A stretch of 64,000 nucleotides of DNA from Bryobacteraceae bacterium (GTDB lineage Bacteria > Acidobacteriota > Terriglobia > Bryobacterales > Bryobacteraceae). Positions 1 to 9,400 of the stretch are shown one piece after another. Every line of letters begins with the position of its first letter. The stretch's first letter is position 1. The stretch is taken from positions 372,001 through 436,000 of the forward strand of contig JAWKHH010000003.1 of assembly GCA_041394945.1 (NCBI GenBank), in the 5' to 3' direction. A program made the position numbers and the translations under genes. The notes under the pieces are model-generated. The model did no database searches. It saw only the letters and a list, made by a program, of their open reading frames with translations, and had not been told where the DNA came from.

Positions 1-791
1 TACTTCACGATCACCGGCGTGTAGAGCGACAGCCCCCACTCCTTGCCCTTCCCCTTGGATACGGCGCGCGAGCCGGCTACGACGACGGCTTCTTCGGGGA
101 TCACCAGCGGCCGGTCGTCGGTGGCCGCGTAGACTTCGCCTCGCACGATGTCGTAGACGGGCGTCGAGCGGTTGAGGATCACTCCCGTGCCGAGCACGGC
201 GCGGCGCTTCACCACCGTTCCTTCATAGACGCCGCAGTTGCCGCCGACGAGCACGTCGTCCTCGACGATCACCGGCATGGCTCCCACCGGCTCGAGCACG
301 CCTCCGATCTGCGCGGCGGCCGAGACGTGGCACCGCTCGCCGATCTGCGCGCAGGAGCCGATCAGCGCGTGCGAATCCACCATCGTTCCGTCACCCACCC
401 AGGCTCCGGCGTTGATGTACATCGGCGGCATGCAGGTGACGCCCTTGCCGATGAAGCAGCCATCGCGAATCGATGAGCCGCCGGGCACGATGCGGACGCC
501 GTCGGCGGGGGTCATGGCGCGGACCGGGTAGGTCGCCTTGTCGAAGAAAGGCTGCCGGCGCGCGTTCACCGACATGTCGACCACCGCGCCCAGCCGGAAC
601 CCGAGCAGGATGCCCTTCTTGACCCACGCGTTCACGCGCCAGCCGGTGGGGGCGGCGGCGTCGGGCTCGGCGGAGCGGATCCGTCCGGCATTCAACTCGG
701 CCTTGAACCGGTCAAACAAGCGGAAGTGATCTTCGATGTAAGTTTCGGGTTTGTTATCGAATAGAGACTCAATGTCAGTCTGCAGCGGCAT
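1..791 (-). CDS. dapD: 2,3,4,5-tetrahydropyridine-2,6-dicarboxylate N-succinyltransferase, 3' end cut by the window
   Basis: Succinylates tetrahydrodipicolinate in the succinylase branch of diaminopimelate/lysine synthesis, in the cytoplasm. The frame starts at an ATG at 791 (MPLQTDIESLF) and stays open to position 1. Its middle and C-terminal parts read as a left-handed beta-helix hexapeptide transferase: GGSSIRDGCFIG, MYINAGAWVG, MVDSHALIGSCAQIG, VLVGGNCGVYEG, VLGTGVILNRSTPVYD. The last readable residues (YTPVIVK) lie shortly before the usual end of the family, so only a few codons are missing. The start overlaps the 3' end of dapA by 17 bp, and it is the last visible gene of the dapE-lysC-dapB-dapA-dapD operon. 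Family assignment is firm; the C-terminus is not visible. Confidence 0.93.
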   Translation of the reverse strand, partial: MPLQTDIESLFDNKPETYIEDHFRLFDRFKAELNAGRIRSAEPDAAAPTGWRVNAWVKKGILLGFRLGAVVDMSVNARRQPFFDKATYPVRAMTPADGVRIVPGGSSIRDGCFIGKGVTCMPPMYINAGAWVGDGTMVDSHALIGSCAQIGERCHVSAAAQIGGVLEPVGAMPVIVEDDVLVGGNCGVYEGTVVKRRAVLGTGVILNRSTPVYDIVRGEVYAATDDRPLVIPEEAVVVAGSRAVSKGKGKEWGLSLYTPVIVK

Positions 792-1680
792 GCGCGCTCC
801 GTGAAGTGAGTAAGCCGGCTTCGTCGAGCACGGCGTGAATCCGGGCGGCGCTCGTGTCCGACGGCGGAACCAGCGGCAGCCGCCACACCGGTTCGAGCAG
901 GCCCATCATGGCCATGGCGGCTTTCACCGGGATCGGGTTGGACTCGATGAAGTTCACCTCCATCAACGGCAGATACTGGCGCTGGATGTCGCGGGCGGCG
1001 GCGTAGTCGCCATCAAGGCAGTGCTGGGCGAGGCGGCTCATGGGGCCGGGGATTTCGTTGGAAGCGACGGAGATGATGCCCTTGCCGCCGAGCGCCATCA
1101 GTGGAATGGTGATGGAATCGTCGCCGGAAAGAACGGTGAAGTTCTCCGGGACTTCGTGCAGAACGCGGGCCATCTGCGCGATGTTGCCGGAAGCCTCCTT
1201 CACGCCGACGATGTTATCGATGGCGGCGAGGCGCTTCAAGGTGGCGGGCTCGACGTTGACGCCGGTGCGTCCCTGCACGCTGTAGACGACGATGGGGAGG
1301 CGCGTGGCGGCGGCGATCGCCTTGTAGTGCTGGTAGAGGCCTTCCTGCGTCGGCTTGTTGTAGTAGGGCGTGACGGAGAGGATGCCGTTGGCGCCGAGCG
1401 CTTCGAGTTCCTTCGCCAGCGCGATCACCTCGCGCGTGTTGTAACCGCCCGCTCCGGCGAGCACGGGGACGCGCCCGTTCGTGGCTTGGAGCGTGAGCTC
1501 CACCACGCGGAGATGCTCACGGCGTTCGAGCGTGGGGCTTTCGCCGGTGGTGCCGCAGGGGACGAGGAAGTGGATGCCTTCCTCGATCTGGCGTTCCACC
1601 AACTGGCGGAGCGTGGCTTCGTCGAGCGAGCCGTCTAACTTGAACGGAGTAACCAACGCGGTACCGCATCCTAGGAACAT
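775..1680 (-). CDS. dapA: 4-hydroxy-tetrahydrodipicolinate synthase
   Basis: Condenses pyruvate with aspartate semialdehyde, the first committed step of lysine/DAP synthesis. At 301 residues it is the normal length for a class I aldolase of this family. Visible motifs are PCGTTGESPTL near residue 41, YYNKPTQEGLYQHY, YSVQGRTGVNV with the active-site Tyr, and VGVKEASG carrying the Schiff-base lysine. Family members more often have YNVPGRT; the Q here is a small deviation. The start overlaps the dapB stop by 10 bp and the end overlaps the dapD start by 17 bp, so translation along the operon is probably coupled. Confidence 0.96.
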   Translation of the reverse strand: MFLGCGTALVTPFKLDGSLDEATLRQLVERQIEEGIHFLVPCGTTGESPTLERREHLRVVELTLQATNGRVPVLAGAGGYNTREVIALAKELEALGANGILSVTPYYNKPTQEGLYQHYKAIAAATRLPIVVYSVQGRTGVNVEPATLKRLAAIDNIVGVKEASGNIAQMARVLHEVPENFTVLSGDDSITIPLMALGGKGIISVASNEIPGPMSRLAQHCLDGDYAAARDIQRQYLPLMEVNFIESNPIPVKAAMAMMGLLEPVWRLPLVPPSDTSAARIHAVLDEAGLLTSRSAHAAAD

Positions 1681-2360
1681 GTTCCACCTCCAAAGAGAAC
1701 TTCACTGAATTCGTGGACTCCGGTTTTGCCGGGAATCCACTGGGCGGCGCGGAGCGCGCCGCGGGCGAAACCTTCGCGGCTGCGGGCCGCGTGCCGGAGC
1801 GTGATGGTGTCGGCGGGTGAATCGAATCCGATTTCGTGGGTGCCCGGATGGGCGCCGGCGCGCGAGGCGGATTCGTCGATTGGGCGCGTGTAGCCGGCGT
1901 CGCGCATGGACGCCGTGAGCTTGAGCAGGGTCCCGCTGGGCGCGTCTTTCTTCGCGCTGTGATGAATCTCCCAGGCCCAGGCTTCGTAGTCGGGCTGGGC
2001 GGCGAGGAGGCGGGCGGCTTCGCGCACGATGCGATCGAAGACGTTGACGCCGATCGAGAAATTGGCGCCGTAGACGAGGCCGGCGGCGCTTTGGGCGTAG
2101 GCGGCGCGGACGCGATCGAGGTGGGCGTACCAGCCGGTGGTTCCGCAGACGGTGGGAATGCCCGCGGCGGCGAGCGTTTCGAGATTCGCGAGAGCAGCTT
2201 CGGGGGAAGAAAACTCGATGGCGGCGTCGGGGCGGGCGGCGTCGAGATCGGCGCGAGTGTAGCCGAGGTCAAGTCGCGCGATGACTTCGAAGCCGAATTG
2301 CGGGGCGAGCTGATCGAGCAGCTTTCCCATTTTTCCGTAACCGACGATGGCAAGTCTCAT
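1671..2360 (-). CDS. dapB: 4-hydroxy-tetrahydrodipicolinate reductase
   Basis: Reduces the DapA product to tetrahydrodipicolinate using NAD(P)H. The N-terminal MRLAIVGYGKMGKLL is the Rossmann nucleotide-binding motif. CGTTGW and ANFSIGVNVF follow, and EIHHSAKKDAPSGT is the DapB catalytic signature with the His pair and Lys. At 229 residues it is slightly shorter than the roughly 270 of E. coli DapB but typical of the short subgroup. The ATG shares an ATGA overlap with the lysC stop codon. Confidence 0.95.
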   Translation of the reverse strand: MRLAIVGYGKMGKLLDQLAPQFGFEVIARLDLGYTRADLDAARPDAAIEFSSPEAALANLETLAAAGIPTVCGTTGWYAHLDRVRAAYAQSAAGLVYGANFSIGVNVFDRIVREAARLLAAQPDYEAWAWEIHHSAKKDAPSGTLLKLTASMRDAGYTRPIDESASRAGAHPGTHEIGFDSPADTITLRHAARSREGFARGALRAAQWIPGKTGVHEFSEVLFGGGTCS

Positions 2361-3742
2361 GCGGCCTGGTCCGATGACGCCGGATCGAACACAGCGGGGT
2401 CGAGCGTCGAGAAGAATTCATTGTGCAGCGATTCGACGGCCGGGCGCAAATCGGCGCCGTTGACGACGAAGCTGAGATTGCGATTGGACGCGCCCTGGCT
2501 GATCAGCCGGATGTTGATGCCGTTGAGGGCGCGGAAGACACGAGCGGCGATGCCGCGGGTGGAACCGATTTCGTCGCCGACGAGGCAGACGATGGCCTGG
2601 CCGGGCTGGAGGATCACCTCGGAATATTCGCGGAGTTCGGCGGCGATGCCGTCGAGGCGGGCGGGGTTGTCGATGGTGAGCGACACGCTGATTTCGGAGG
2701 TGGCGATGAGGTCGACGGAGGTCTCGAACCGGTCGAATACTTCAAAGATGAGGCGCAGGAAGCCGTGGGCGCCGAGCATGCGGGTGGAGCGGATGTGGAC
2801 GAGGGTGACGTTGGGCTTGCAGGCGATGGACTTGAAGACGTTCGAGGTGGGGACGGTGTCGGCGACGATGCGGGTGCCTTCGACGCCGGGTCGGCGCGAG
2901 TTGAGGATGAGCACCGGGATCCTTTTGTCGATCGCGGGCAGCACGGTGGAAGGGTGCAGCACTTTCGCGCCGAAGTAGGCGAGCTCGGCGGCTTCGCCGA
3001 AGGAAATAGCGCGGACGCGATGGCCGCCGGGGGTGACGCGCGGGTCGCAGGTGAGCATGCCGTCGACGTCGGTCCAGATCTGGATCTCGTCGGCATCAAC
3101 GCCCGCGCCGACGATGGCGGCGGAGAAGTCCGAGCCGCCACGGCCGAGCGTACTGGTGACGCCGGCGCGCGTGGAGCCGATGAAGCCGCCCATCACGACG
3201 ACTCGGCCCGGAGGCGTGTTCTTGAGTTCGGCGAGGCGGGCGTAGGTTTCGGCGTAGAGCGGCGCGGCTTGCGAATGGCGTTCGTCGGTAACGATGTACT
3301 TGCGGGCGTCGGCGTGGACGGCGTCCGTTCCGGCGCGGCGAAAGGCGGCGGCGACGATTAGGCTCGAGAGGCGTTCGCCGAAGGCGGAGACGGCGTCGAG
3401 CGAGCGCGGCGTCATTTCGCCGATGACGGCGAGTCCGCTGGTGAGGGCGCGGAGTTCGTCGAAGTGCTGTTCGACTTCGGCGAGGAGAGCGGGGTCGGCG
3501 CCGGTGGCGGCGGCGGCCTCTTCGCGGGTGAAATTCGCGAGATCTTCGAGCTGGGCAAGGGCGCCGGCACGGTTTCCATCGACGGCGGCGGCGGCGATGG
3601 CGAGGAGCCGGTTCGTCGTCTTGCCCATCGCCGAAACCACGACCACCGGATGCCGGGCGATGCGGGTGGAGACGATGGACGCCACACGCGCGATGGCCGC
3701 GGCGGACTCAACCGACGAGCCGCCGAACTTCATCACGATCAT
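2357..3742 (-). CDS. lysC: Aspartate kinase, LysC class, with ACT domains
   Basis: Phosphorylates aspartate, the entry step to lysine, threonine and methionine. I place the start at the ATG at 3742 (MIVMKFGGSSV), giving 461 residues. The frame is open further upstream, but that part encodes no recognisable family sequence and lies over dapE. KFGGSS is the substrate/ATP motif, and GRGGSDFSAA and the VDADEIQIWTDVDG segment are typical of aspartokinases. The C-terminal third (VDLIATSEISVSLTID and later NIRLISQGASNRNLSFV) is the pair of ACT domains that usually confer feedback control. The start overlaps the dapE stop (ATGA) and the end overlaps the dapB start (ATGA). Confidence 0.93.
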   Translation of the reverse strand: MIVMKFGGSSVESAAAIARVASIVSTRIARHPVVVVSAMGKTTNRLLAIAAAAVDGNRAGALAQLEDLANFTREEAAAATGADPALLAEVEQHFDELRALTSGLAVIGEMTPRSLDAVSAFGERLSSLIVAAAFRRAGTDAVHADARKYIVTDERHSQAAPLYAETYARLAELKNTPPGRVVVMGGFIGSTRAGVTSTLGRGGSDFSAAIVGAGVDADEIQIWTDVDGMLTCDPRVTPGGHRVRAISFGEAAELAYFGAKVLHPSTVLPAIDKRIPVLILNSRRPGVEGTRIVADTVPTSNVFKSIACKPNVTLVHIRSTRMLGAHGFLRLIFEVFDRFETSVDLIATSEISVSLTIDNPARLDGIAAELREYSEVILQPGQAIVCLVGDEIGSTRGIAARVFRALNGINIRLISQGASNRNLSFVVNGADLRPAVESLHNEFFSTLDPAVFDPASSDQAA

Positions 3743-4743
3743 TGCAGGAGGCTCCGAACGAGGTGCTGGTAGAGCTCGACGGCTTCGAGGACTTCCTTCT
3801 TCGGGACGCGTTCTTCCGAAGTATGCGCGACGTGGATTGTGCCGGGGCCGAGCAGCAGGGGCTGTCCCCACTGGCCCTGGAAGGCGGGGATATCGGTGGT
3901 GTAGGCGACGACGGTGGTTTCGATTCCGGGCACGGCTTTCAGATGCACGGCCGGGATGCACAACACTTCGTTCGCTTCGGCGCGGCCGGCGCAGGCGGAG
4001 GCGACCGCTTCGCGGGTGGAGGCGGGGTCGCCGACGAGGCGGATCATGACTTCGGCCTTGGCATGATCGGGAATCACGTTGGGCGCGCGGCCGCCGGCAA
4101 TCGTGCCGATGTTCATGGTGCTGGGCCCGAGGGTCGCGTCGACAGGGAGGGCGATGGCGCGCATGGCGGCGAGGGCGTCGAGTAACTTTTCGATCGCCGA
4201 TTCTCCGAGTTCCGGGTAGGCGGAGTGCGCCATGCGCCCGGACGCGGTTACTTCGAAACGCAGTGCTCCCTTACTACCGAGCGCGAGGCGGTTGCTGGTG
4301 GGTTCTCCGTTGATGAGGTACTTCGAGCCGCGCGGGTGTTTGGCGGCTTCATAGGCGCCGGCGGAGTTGCGCTCCTCGCCGACCACGAACAGCAGCGCGA
4401 AGTTGCGCGTGCCGGCGGCGAGCAGGGATTCGGCGGCGCAGATCATGGAAGCGATGATGCCCTTGACGTCGCAAGCGCCGCGGCCCCAGATGAACTCGTC
4501 GTCTTCGCGCGAAGGGATGAAGGGCGGGACGGTGTCCTGGTGGGTGGAGAGGGTGACCTTGGGCTCGCCCCAGGCAGCGAGGACGTTGAAGCGGCGGTCT
4601 TCCACCGGCATCCGTTCGACGACGCCGCCGGTGCGGGCGGCGAGCTCGGAAAGGTACTGTTCGAGGAAGACGCCGACGTTGTATTCGTTGGGGGTAATCG
4701 ACTCGATGTCGATCAGTTTGCGGGTAAGTTCGAAGACTTTCAT
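3739..4743 (-). CDS. dapE: M20-family deacylase, probably succinyl-diaminopimelate desuccinylase
   Basis: Zinc-dependent amide hydrolase of the M20/ArgE/DapE family, 334 residues. Ligand motifs are STHQD (H68, D70), GRGACDVKG (D92), VGEER (E123/E124) and a C-terminal GPGTIHVAHTSEERV. GRMAHSAYPELGESAI is the dimerisation-domain His motif. Sequence alone cannot separate DapE from acetylornithine deacetylase. Being the first gene of an operon that contains the succinylating DapD makes DapE the natural reading. The arginine genes lie 11 kb away and in another unit. The stop overlaps the lysC start by ATGA. No strong Shine-Dalgarno is seen; a 15-bp tandem repeat sits just upstream of the ATG. Confidence 0.8.
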   Translation of the reverse strand: MKVFELTRKLIDIESITPNEYNVGVFLEQYLSELAARTGGVVERMPVEDRRFNVLAAWGEPKVTLSTHQDTVPPFIPSREDDEFIWGRGACDVKGIIASMICAAESLLAAGTRNFALLFVVGEERNSAGAYEAAKHPRGSKYLINGEPTSNRLALGSKGALRFEVTASGRMAHSAYPELGESAIEKLLDALAAMRAIALPVDATLGPSTMNIGTIAGGRAPNVIPDHAKAEVMIRLVGDPASTREAVASACAGRAEANEVLCIPAVHLKAVPGIETTVVAYTTDIPAFQGQWGQPLLLGPGTIHVAHTSEERVPKKEVLEAVELYQHLVRSLLQ

Positions 4744-4749
4744 GGCTTA

Positions 4750-4779
4750 CTCTGACTACTCCGGCTCTGACTGCTCCGG
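4750..4779. repeat. Two-copy 15-bp tandem repeat upstream of dapE
   Basis: CTCTGACTACTCCGG (4750-4764) is followed immediately by CTCTGACTGCTCCGG (4765-4779), one mismatch. It lies 7 to 36 bp upstream of the dapE ATG, where a leader or ribosome-binding region would be. No function can be read from it. Confidence 0.75.
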
Positions 4780-5026
4780 AGAGCGCGAAGAGAGTAAGCG
4801 GAAGGCTAACCCTCGATAGCGCTCCATCCCGCGCGGGGGATGACAGTGGCCGGGTGTTAGCCCGAATCCACCAACCTCCGGGGCGCTTCGGCCACCCCTT
4901 CGGTTTCGGCGATCATCCCCTTTCGCCCCGCGCTCCGAGACCGTTCGGAAATGCGCGCCGGGCTACTGATGGTGACCGCTCCTCTACCGGGAACCTTTCC
5001 AGGGTAGCCGAAGGGCGGCGGGCGCG
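4780..5026. other. Intergenic stretch before the dap operon
   Basis: No coding pattern, RNA fold or clear promoter was recognised here. It should contain the promoter of the dapE-dapD operon (transcribed leftward), but no convincing -35/-10 pair stands out. Confidence 0.5.
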
Positions 5027-5409
5027 TCAATGCGCGTGGTCTCCGGCGACGGTGAGCCCCAGCCCTTGCAGCGTGGCCGTGCAGGAGGGGCAGATATTCC
5101 GGCTGGCGACGACGGCTTCGATGGTCGCCCCGGCGAGCGCGCCCGTAGCGCCAAAGACAGTCCGGAGGGCCTACTGTTCGGCGTCATTCATGTGCCAGGC
5201 GCCCAGGCCCGCCACCGGGGCGGCGCAAGGAATGAAATGAATGCCATGTTCGGGAGGTGGCTTTCGAGCATGTTCATGATGCCAGCGCCGATTCCTGAAG
5301 CCAAGGCCCCGGCTTCCGCGACAACGACGGCGCGGACGCCGGCCTGGGTGGTGATCACAACGGCGGCATAGGTGGTGTAGCCGAGGGAGGCCGGCGAAAC
5401 ATGCTGCAT
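5027..5409 (-). pseudogene. Remnant of a toxin-type nucleic-acid deaminase domain
   Basis: Read leftward, the first part (from 5409, frame still open back to 5475) gives GYTTYAAVVITTQAGVRAVVV, like the first beta strands of a deaminase fold. After about residue 55 the protein-like reading moves to another frame: EHGIHFIPCAAPVAGLG, then WHMNDAEQ, an in-frame TAG at 5171-5173, then ALRTVFGATGALAGATIEAVV and NICPSCTATLQGLGL, ending at the stop at 5027. DAE (5177-5185) sits where these enzymes have HAE, and CPSC (5081-5092) matches the second zinc motif. This is what a C-terminal deaminase toxin domain looks like after one frameshift, one nonsense change and a likely loss of the zinc His. No immunity gene or carrier toxin is visible nearby. 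The assignment rests on motif layout only. Confidence 0.5.
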
Positions 5410-5545
5410 GATCCGCTGAATTACGTAGCGAGCGAGGTCAAAGGTGACACACAGGTATCTCCTGTCTGCGAGAGGTTACCGCCCGGGAAGGATATGAGAC
5501 GGATGGTTCGGCGTCAACCGCGCCGCGCCGATTGCGCTGCCGATA

Positions 5546-6448
5546 TCAGGCCAGCCACTTCTTCAGCGCGCGGGCGGGCCAGGCGAGAGCGCGCGCGAGG
5601 CGGAAGGTAGGCGAGGCGGCCATGCGGCCGAACTCCATCTCGCGGTCGTACAGGAAACGGATCTGCTGATCGCGGCGCGCGAGGAGCGTCTTCAGCTCCC
5701 ATTCGTCGTGGTCGTCGAGTGTGTAGCCGGCGGCGAAACGATCCGGCAGCGGGCGCGGGATGTAGATGGTGCTGTGCGCGGGCGCTGTTTCGGCCGGCGG
5801 ACGGTCTTTCGTGTAGAAGTAGACGGCGAGCGTGCGGCGGCCGAGGTGGGCGTGATCCTCCGGCATGGCCACCGCACCGAAGCCGTGCCAGGAGACCTCC
5901 GAGGTTTCGAAGATGACGCAGCGGTTGGGGGCGGGCGTGACGGCGACGCTTTCTTCTGCGAGGCCGAGTTGCAGACAGCCGCCCCATTCGGGGCTCCACT
6001 CGTCGTTGAGAAACAGGATGAGATTGAGGCGGCGGTGGAGTTTTGATTCCGGGTGATAGTTGAAATCGACGTGCATGTCGAGCGCCTGGCCGTTCATGTT
6101 CTGGTGCGTGCCGCCGCCGATGTAGGCGGGATCGTAGAGCAGGTTGGGGATGGCGGCGGCGTGCGAGAGCCAATCGAGGAAGGCGCGCGATTGCATGAGG
6201 CGGTCGAAGCGGACGTAGGCGGCGCCGAGTTCGGCGATGTGGGGGTGGACGGCCTTGCCGCCGACTTCGCCGAGTTCGTTGCGCGCGCGGACGGGATCGA
6301 AATCGGGAAAGTCGGCCTGGATGGCGGCGAGGAACGAGGGTTCGAGAAGGCCGTCGAGAACGAGGTGCGGGAACGGACGCGCGGCGCGGAACCGCGCGCC
6401 CAGGCGGGCGGCGTCGGCAATCAGTTCGGGCCGCAGGTCGCCGGTCAC
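5546..6448 (-). CDS. 2-oxoglutarate/Fe(II)-dependent oxygenase (prolyl-4-hydroxylase-like)
   Basis: 300-residue non-haem iron oxygenase. MHVDFNYH supplies the HxD iron ligands (H126, D128), SWHGF the distal His (about H188), and the following RRTLAVYFYT the 2-oxoglutarate-binding Arg. NLILFLNDEWSPEWGGCLQL is the usual central strand of the 2OG-FeII_Oxy_3 group. These enzymes hydroxylate proteins or small molecules; the substrate is unknown. It lies 22 bp downstream of the M36 peptidase stop on the same strand, so it may be co-transcribed with it. The start at 6448 is the only convincing one. Confidence 0.85.
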   Translation of the reverse strand: MTGDLRPELIADAARLGARFRAARPFPHLVLDGLLEPSFLAAIQADFPDFDPVRARNELGEVGGKAVHPHIAELGAAYVRFDRLMQSRAFLDWLSHAAAIPNLLYDPAYIGGGTHQNMNGQALDMHVDFNYHPESKLHRRLNLILFLNDEWSPEWGGCLQLGLAEESVAVTPAPNRCVIFETSEVSWHGFGAVAMPEDHAHLGRRTLAVYFYTKDRPPAETAPAHSTIYIPRPLPDRFAAGYTLDDHDEWELKTLLARRDQQIRFLYDREMEFGRMAASPTFRLARALAWPARALKKWLA

Positions 6449-6470
6449 GTTTCGGAATCAGTATCGCAGA

Positions 6471-9400
6471 CTACGGCGCACCGATCGTGACGCGCAGGGC
6501 GTTGCTTGCCGGCTCGTCGGGCGCGGCGGCGGCGGAAACGGAGACGAGGGCGTCGCCGGGGGCGAGCACCGAGCCGGGGACAGTGACAACGATCGACCGG
6601 CCGGCCTCATCGGCGGCGGCGGCGATGACGGCGTCGCCGACGCGGACGTTGGCCGACGCCGGGAGGTTCAGGCCGGCGATGGTCAAGGTGGCATCCTGCC
6701 CGGCGGTGAGGCGCGATGGGGTGACGGCGGCGAGCGACGGTCCGCCGGCGGTCACGATGTTGGACTCGCCGATCCGTACCTCGGGATATTTGCGAGCGAG
6801 GCCGGGCGGCACGACTGCGAAGATTTCATATACGCCGCCACGGAGCCGCCCGCTGTACCATTCGCCGGAGACGGCAGCCTCGATTCCATCGAAGAACACG
6901 GGCAGGGGGGTGAGTACGGCTCCATCTCCGGCGACGCGGCCGAGTCCGCTCATGTGGATGGTGACGGCCTCGCCGGCGATGAGGGGCCGGTCGCGGGAGA
7001 TGACGGCTCCGTCTTCGCCGAGGATCCATCCGGCGCCTGCGCCGTTGCCGAGAAGCGCGAAGATGCCGGGAGTCTGCTCGGCCAGCGGTACACGAATCGC
7101 GCTGGATTCCCTGCCCGCGTTGACGACGGTGATGGCCACATCCAGACCGGTGAGGTCAAACGGCGCGGCGACGTCGATGCGATCGGGCGCGACGCGGACA
7201 ATTTCGCCGAGTTGGCCGTTGAACCGCACTTCGACGCCGCCGAGGCGATCGGGATAAGGCGGCCCCTCGGCATCAATGGTCGCGGAGGAGAGTTCAGAGC
7301 CGGCGATGATCAGCCGCGTTCCCGGCGCAAGGCGGGTGAGGGCCGCACCACGGGCAGCATCGGTGATTCCGGCGATGGCCACCGGGCGGCCCTGCTCGAG
7401 GAGGACCGGGATCTCAGCCGGCTGCGCGCCGGCGGCGGAGACGGTCACCGTCCCCTGGTAGCGGCCGGGCGGCAGGAGCGACGAGTTCAGAATCACGCGC
7501 AGATCAGCGGAGCCGGCGCCGGAAGCCGGAGTAACGGAAAGCCAGCGTCCGCCATCGCTGGTGAATACGCGGGCGGTCCAGGCGAGAGCGGTGTCGCCGG
7601 CGCCGATGCGCACGACCTGATCGTCGGGGTTGGCCGCGGGGGAACCTTGGAAGGTGAGCGACGTGGGACTGGCGGTGACCCGGGCCGGCGCGGTGATTGT
7701 AAGGACGACGGGTATCTCGAACGGCGAACCGGCGAGTCCGGCGCCGTCGACGAGGAGCTTCGCTTCATAGCGCCCGGCGGCGAGCCCGGCTGGATCCACG
7801 TTGACGCGGAGATCGGCGATGTTGTTGCCCGCCGCGGGTGTGGCAGAGAGCCATTTGGCGGTTGCCGGCTGCACGGTGGCGCGCCATTCGAACGGCTTGC
7901 CGCCGGATTCGGAAATGGTCACCGTTCGCGCCTCGGGCGGGGCGCCGCCTTCCCGGACGGTGAACGAAAGCGAGGCGTGGCTGGCGATCAAAGCAGGCTG
8001 CCGCGCGGTTAGCTGGACGTTCAAGCTGACGCCGGAGAACGCGTCCGCGCCCTGGACAGCGATGTACCAATCGCCGGGAAACGGATTTTCGACGTTGGCT
8101 GTGTGGTCCGTACCGGGGCCGGTTCCGGCGGAGTCGCGCGGCGTGCAATCGAAGATATCGTCGAGGAACAAGGTATAGACGGACTTGCAGACCATCGCCT
8201 GCCCACGGCGCAGGAACACATCCGCGTCGCCGGAGCCGAGCGACGTACGGACCGCGAGGCTCTGCGTTCCCGGGGGCACGACGGTCCGGAAGTAGAGTTC
8301 GCCTCCGCGCACTTCGGTGAGGTTCGACACGCCGCGGCCGGGCGCGATGTAAGCGGGTTCGGCGAGCGAAACGGACAACTGCGCCTGGGCGAAGCCCCAA
8401 TAGTAAGTGGGCACGATGAGAGTCCAGGAGCCGGCTTGAGGCTTGGAGACAGCGATGGTTTCATCGTTGGTATCGTGCAGCGAAGTTCCGGCGAGGCGGC
8501 CTGTGGGATCAATAAGAATCAGGTCGCCGTCGCCACCGCCGCCGCGAAGGCGCACCTGGGCGACGGTGGTCCCAGCCGGGACATCGAAGTAGAAGAACGA
8601 GGCCGACTGCTGGCGGCCGAACACGCCCATGGGAACGCCGGGCTGAAGGCGAGTGGCCACGGGCACGAGCATCGTGTAGAGCACGGGGCCGGCGCCGGCG
8701 CGCGACACTTCCACCTGGACGCGTTGCTGTTCGAAGCCGGGGGTAAAGCGAACGATGCCGTCGGCGTCGACGGTGGTTCCGGCGGGTCCGGCCTTGACGG
8801 CGAAGGCCGCGCCGGGCCGGTCGACAGTGATGCGATGTTCGAAAGTGACACCAAAGTTCGCCACGCCGGGACCGCGGTCCCCGCACTGGATGCCAACCTT
8901 GGGACGCGATTGTGTTTCGAGATCGGCGGGCAGGTCGAACGCCTCCGCGTGGACGGTACCGGACCAGCCGGAGACCGGCAGAGCACGGTTTCCATCGTGC
9001 CCGCAGGCGGACGCGCCGAGGCCGCGTTTGGCGAACACGGTCCATATGGCGCGAAGGTTGCGGCCGCCGTTGATGGCGGCGTCGGTGGCGACGATGGCGT
9101 CGCGGGCATCGACCATCGACGGGCGGCAGGGTGTGATGCGGAGCGCCTCGAAGATCAGTTTGTCGGCGATGGGCGCGCCGAGGGCGGCGCGCAAGTCCCA
9201 CAGCGCGGCGGTCCAGAACTCGCCATCGTCATGCTCTTCGTAGCCGCCTACGGAAGCGCCGAGACCGGAGTACGTGGTGGTATTGGCGTCGAAACGGGAC
9301 CGGCGGAAGCCTTGCGCCGGGTTGTTCGTGACATATGCGCCAACAACCGGCGAGTTATACGAACTGGCGGCAAAGTAGTCCGACCAGCCTTCGCTGAGGG

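Noticed and set aside
3743..3961. Extended lysC N-terminus
   Set aside because: The extra 73 residues are Arg/Pro-rich, overlap dapE, and precede the standard MIVMKFGGSS start.
6237..8012. A 591-codon plus-strand open frame
   Set aside because: Gly/Asp/Arg-rich antisense shadow of the M36 peptidase.
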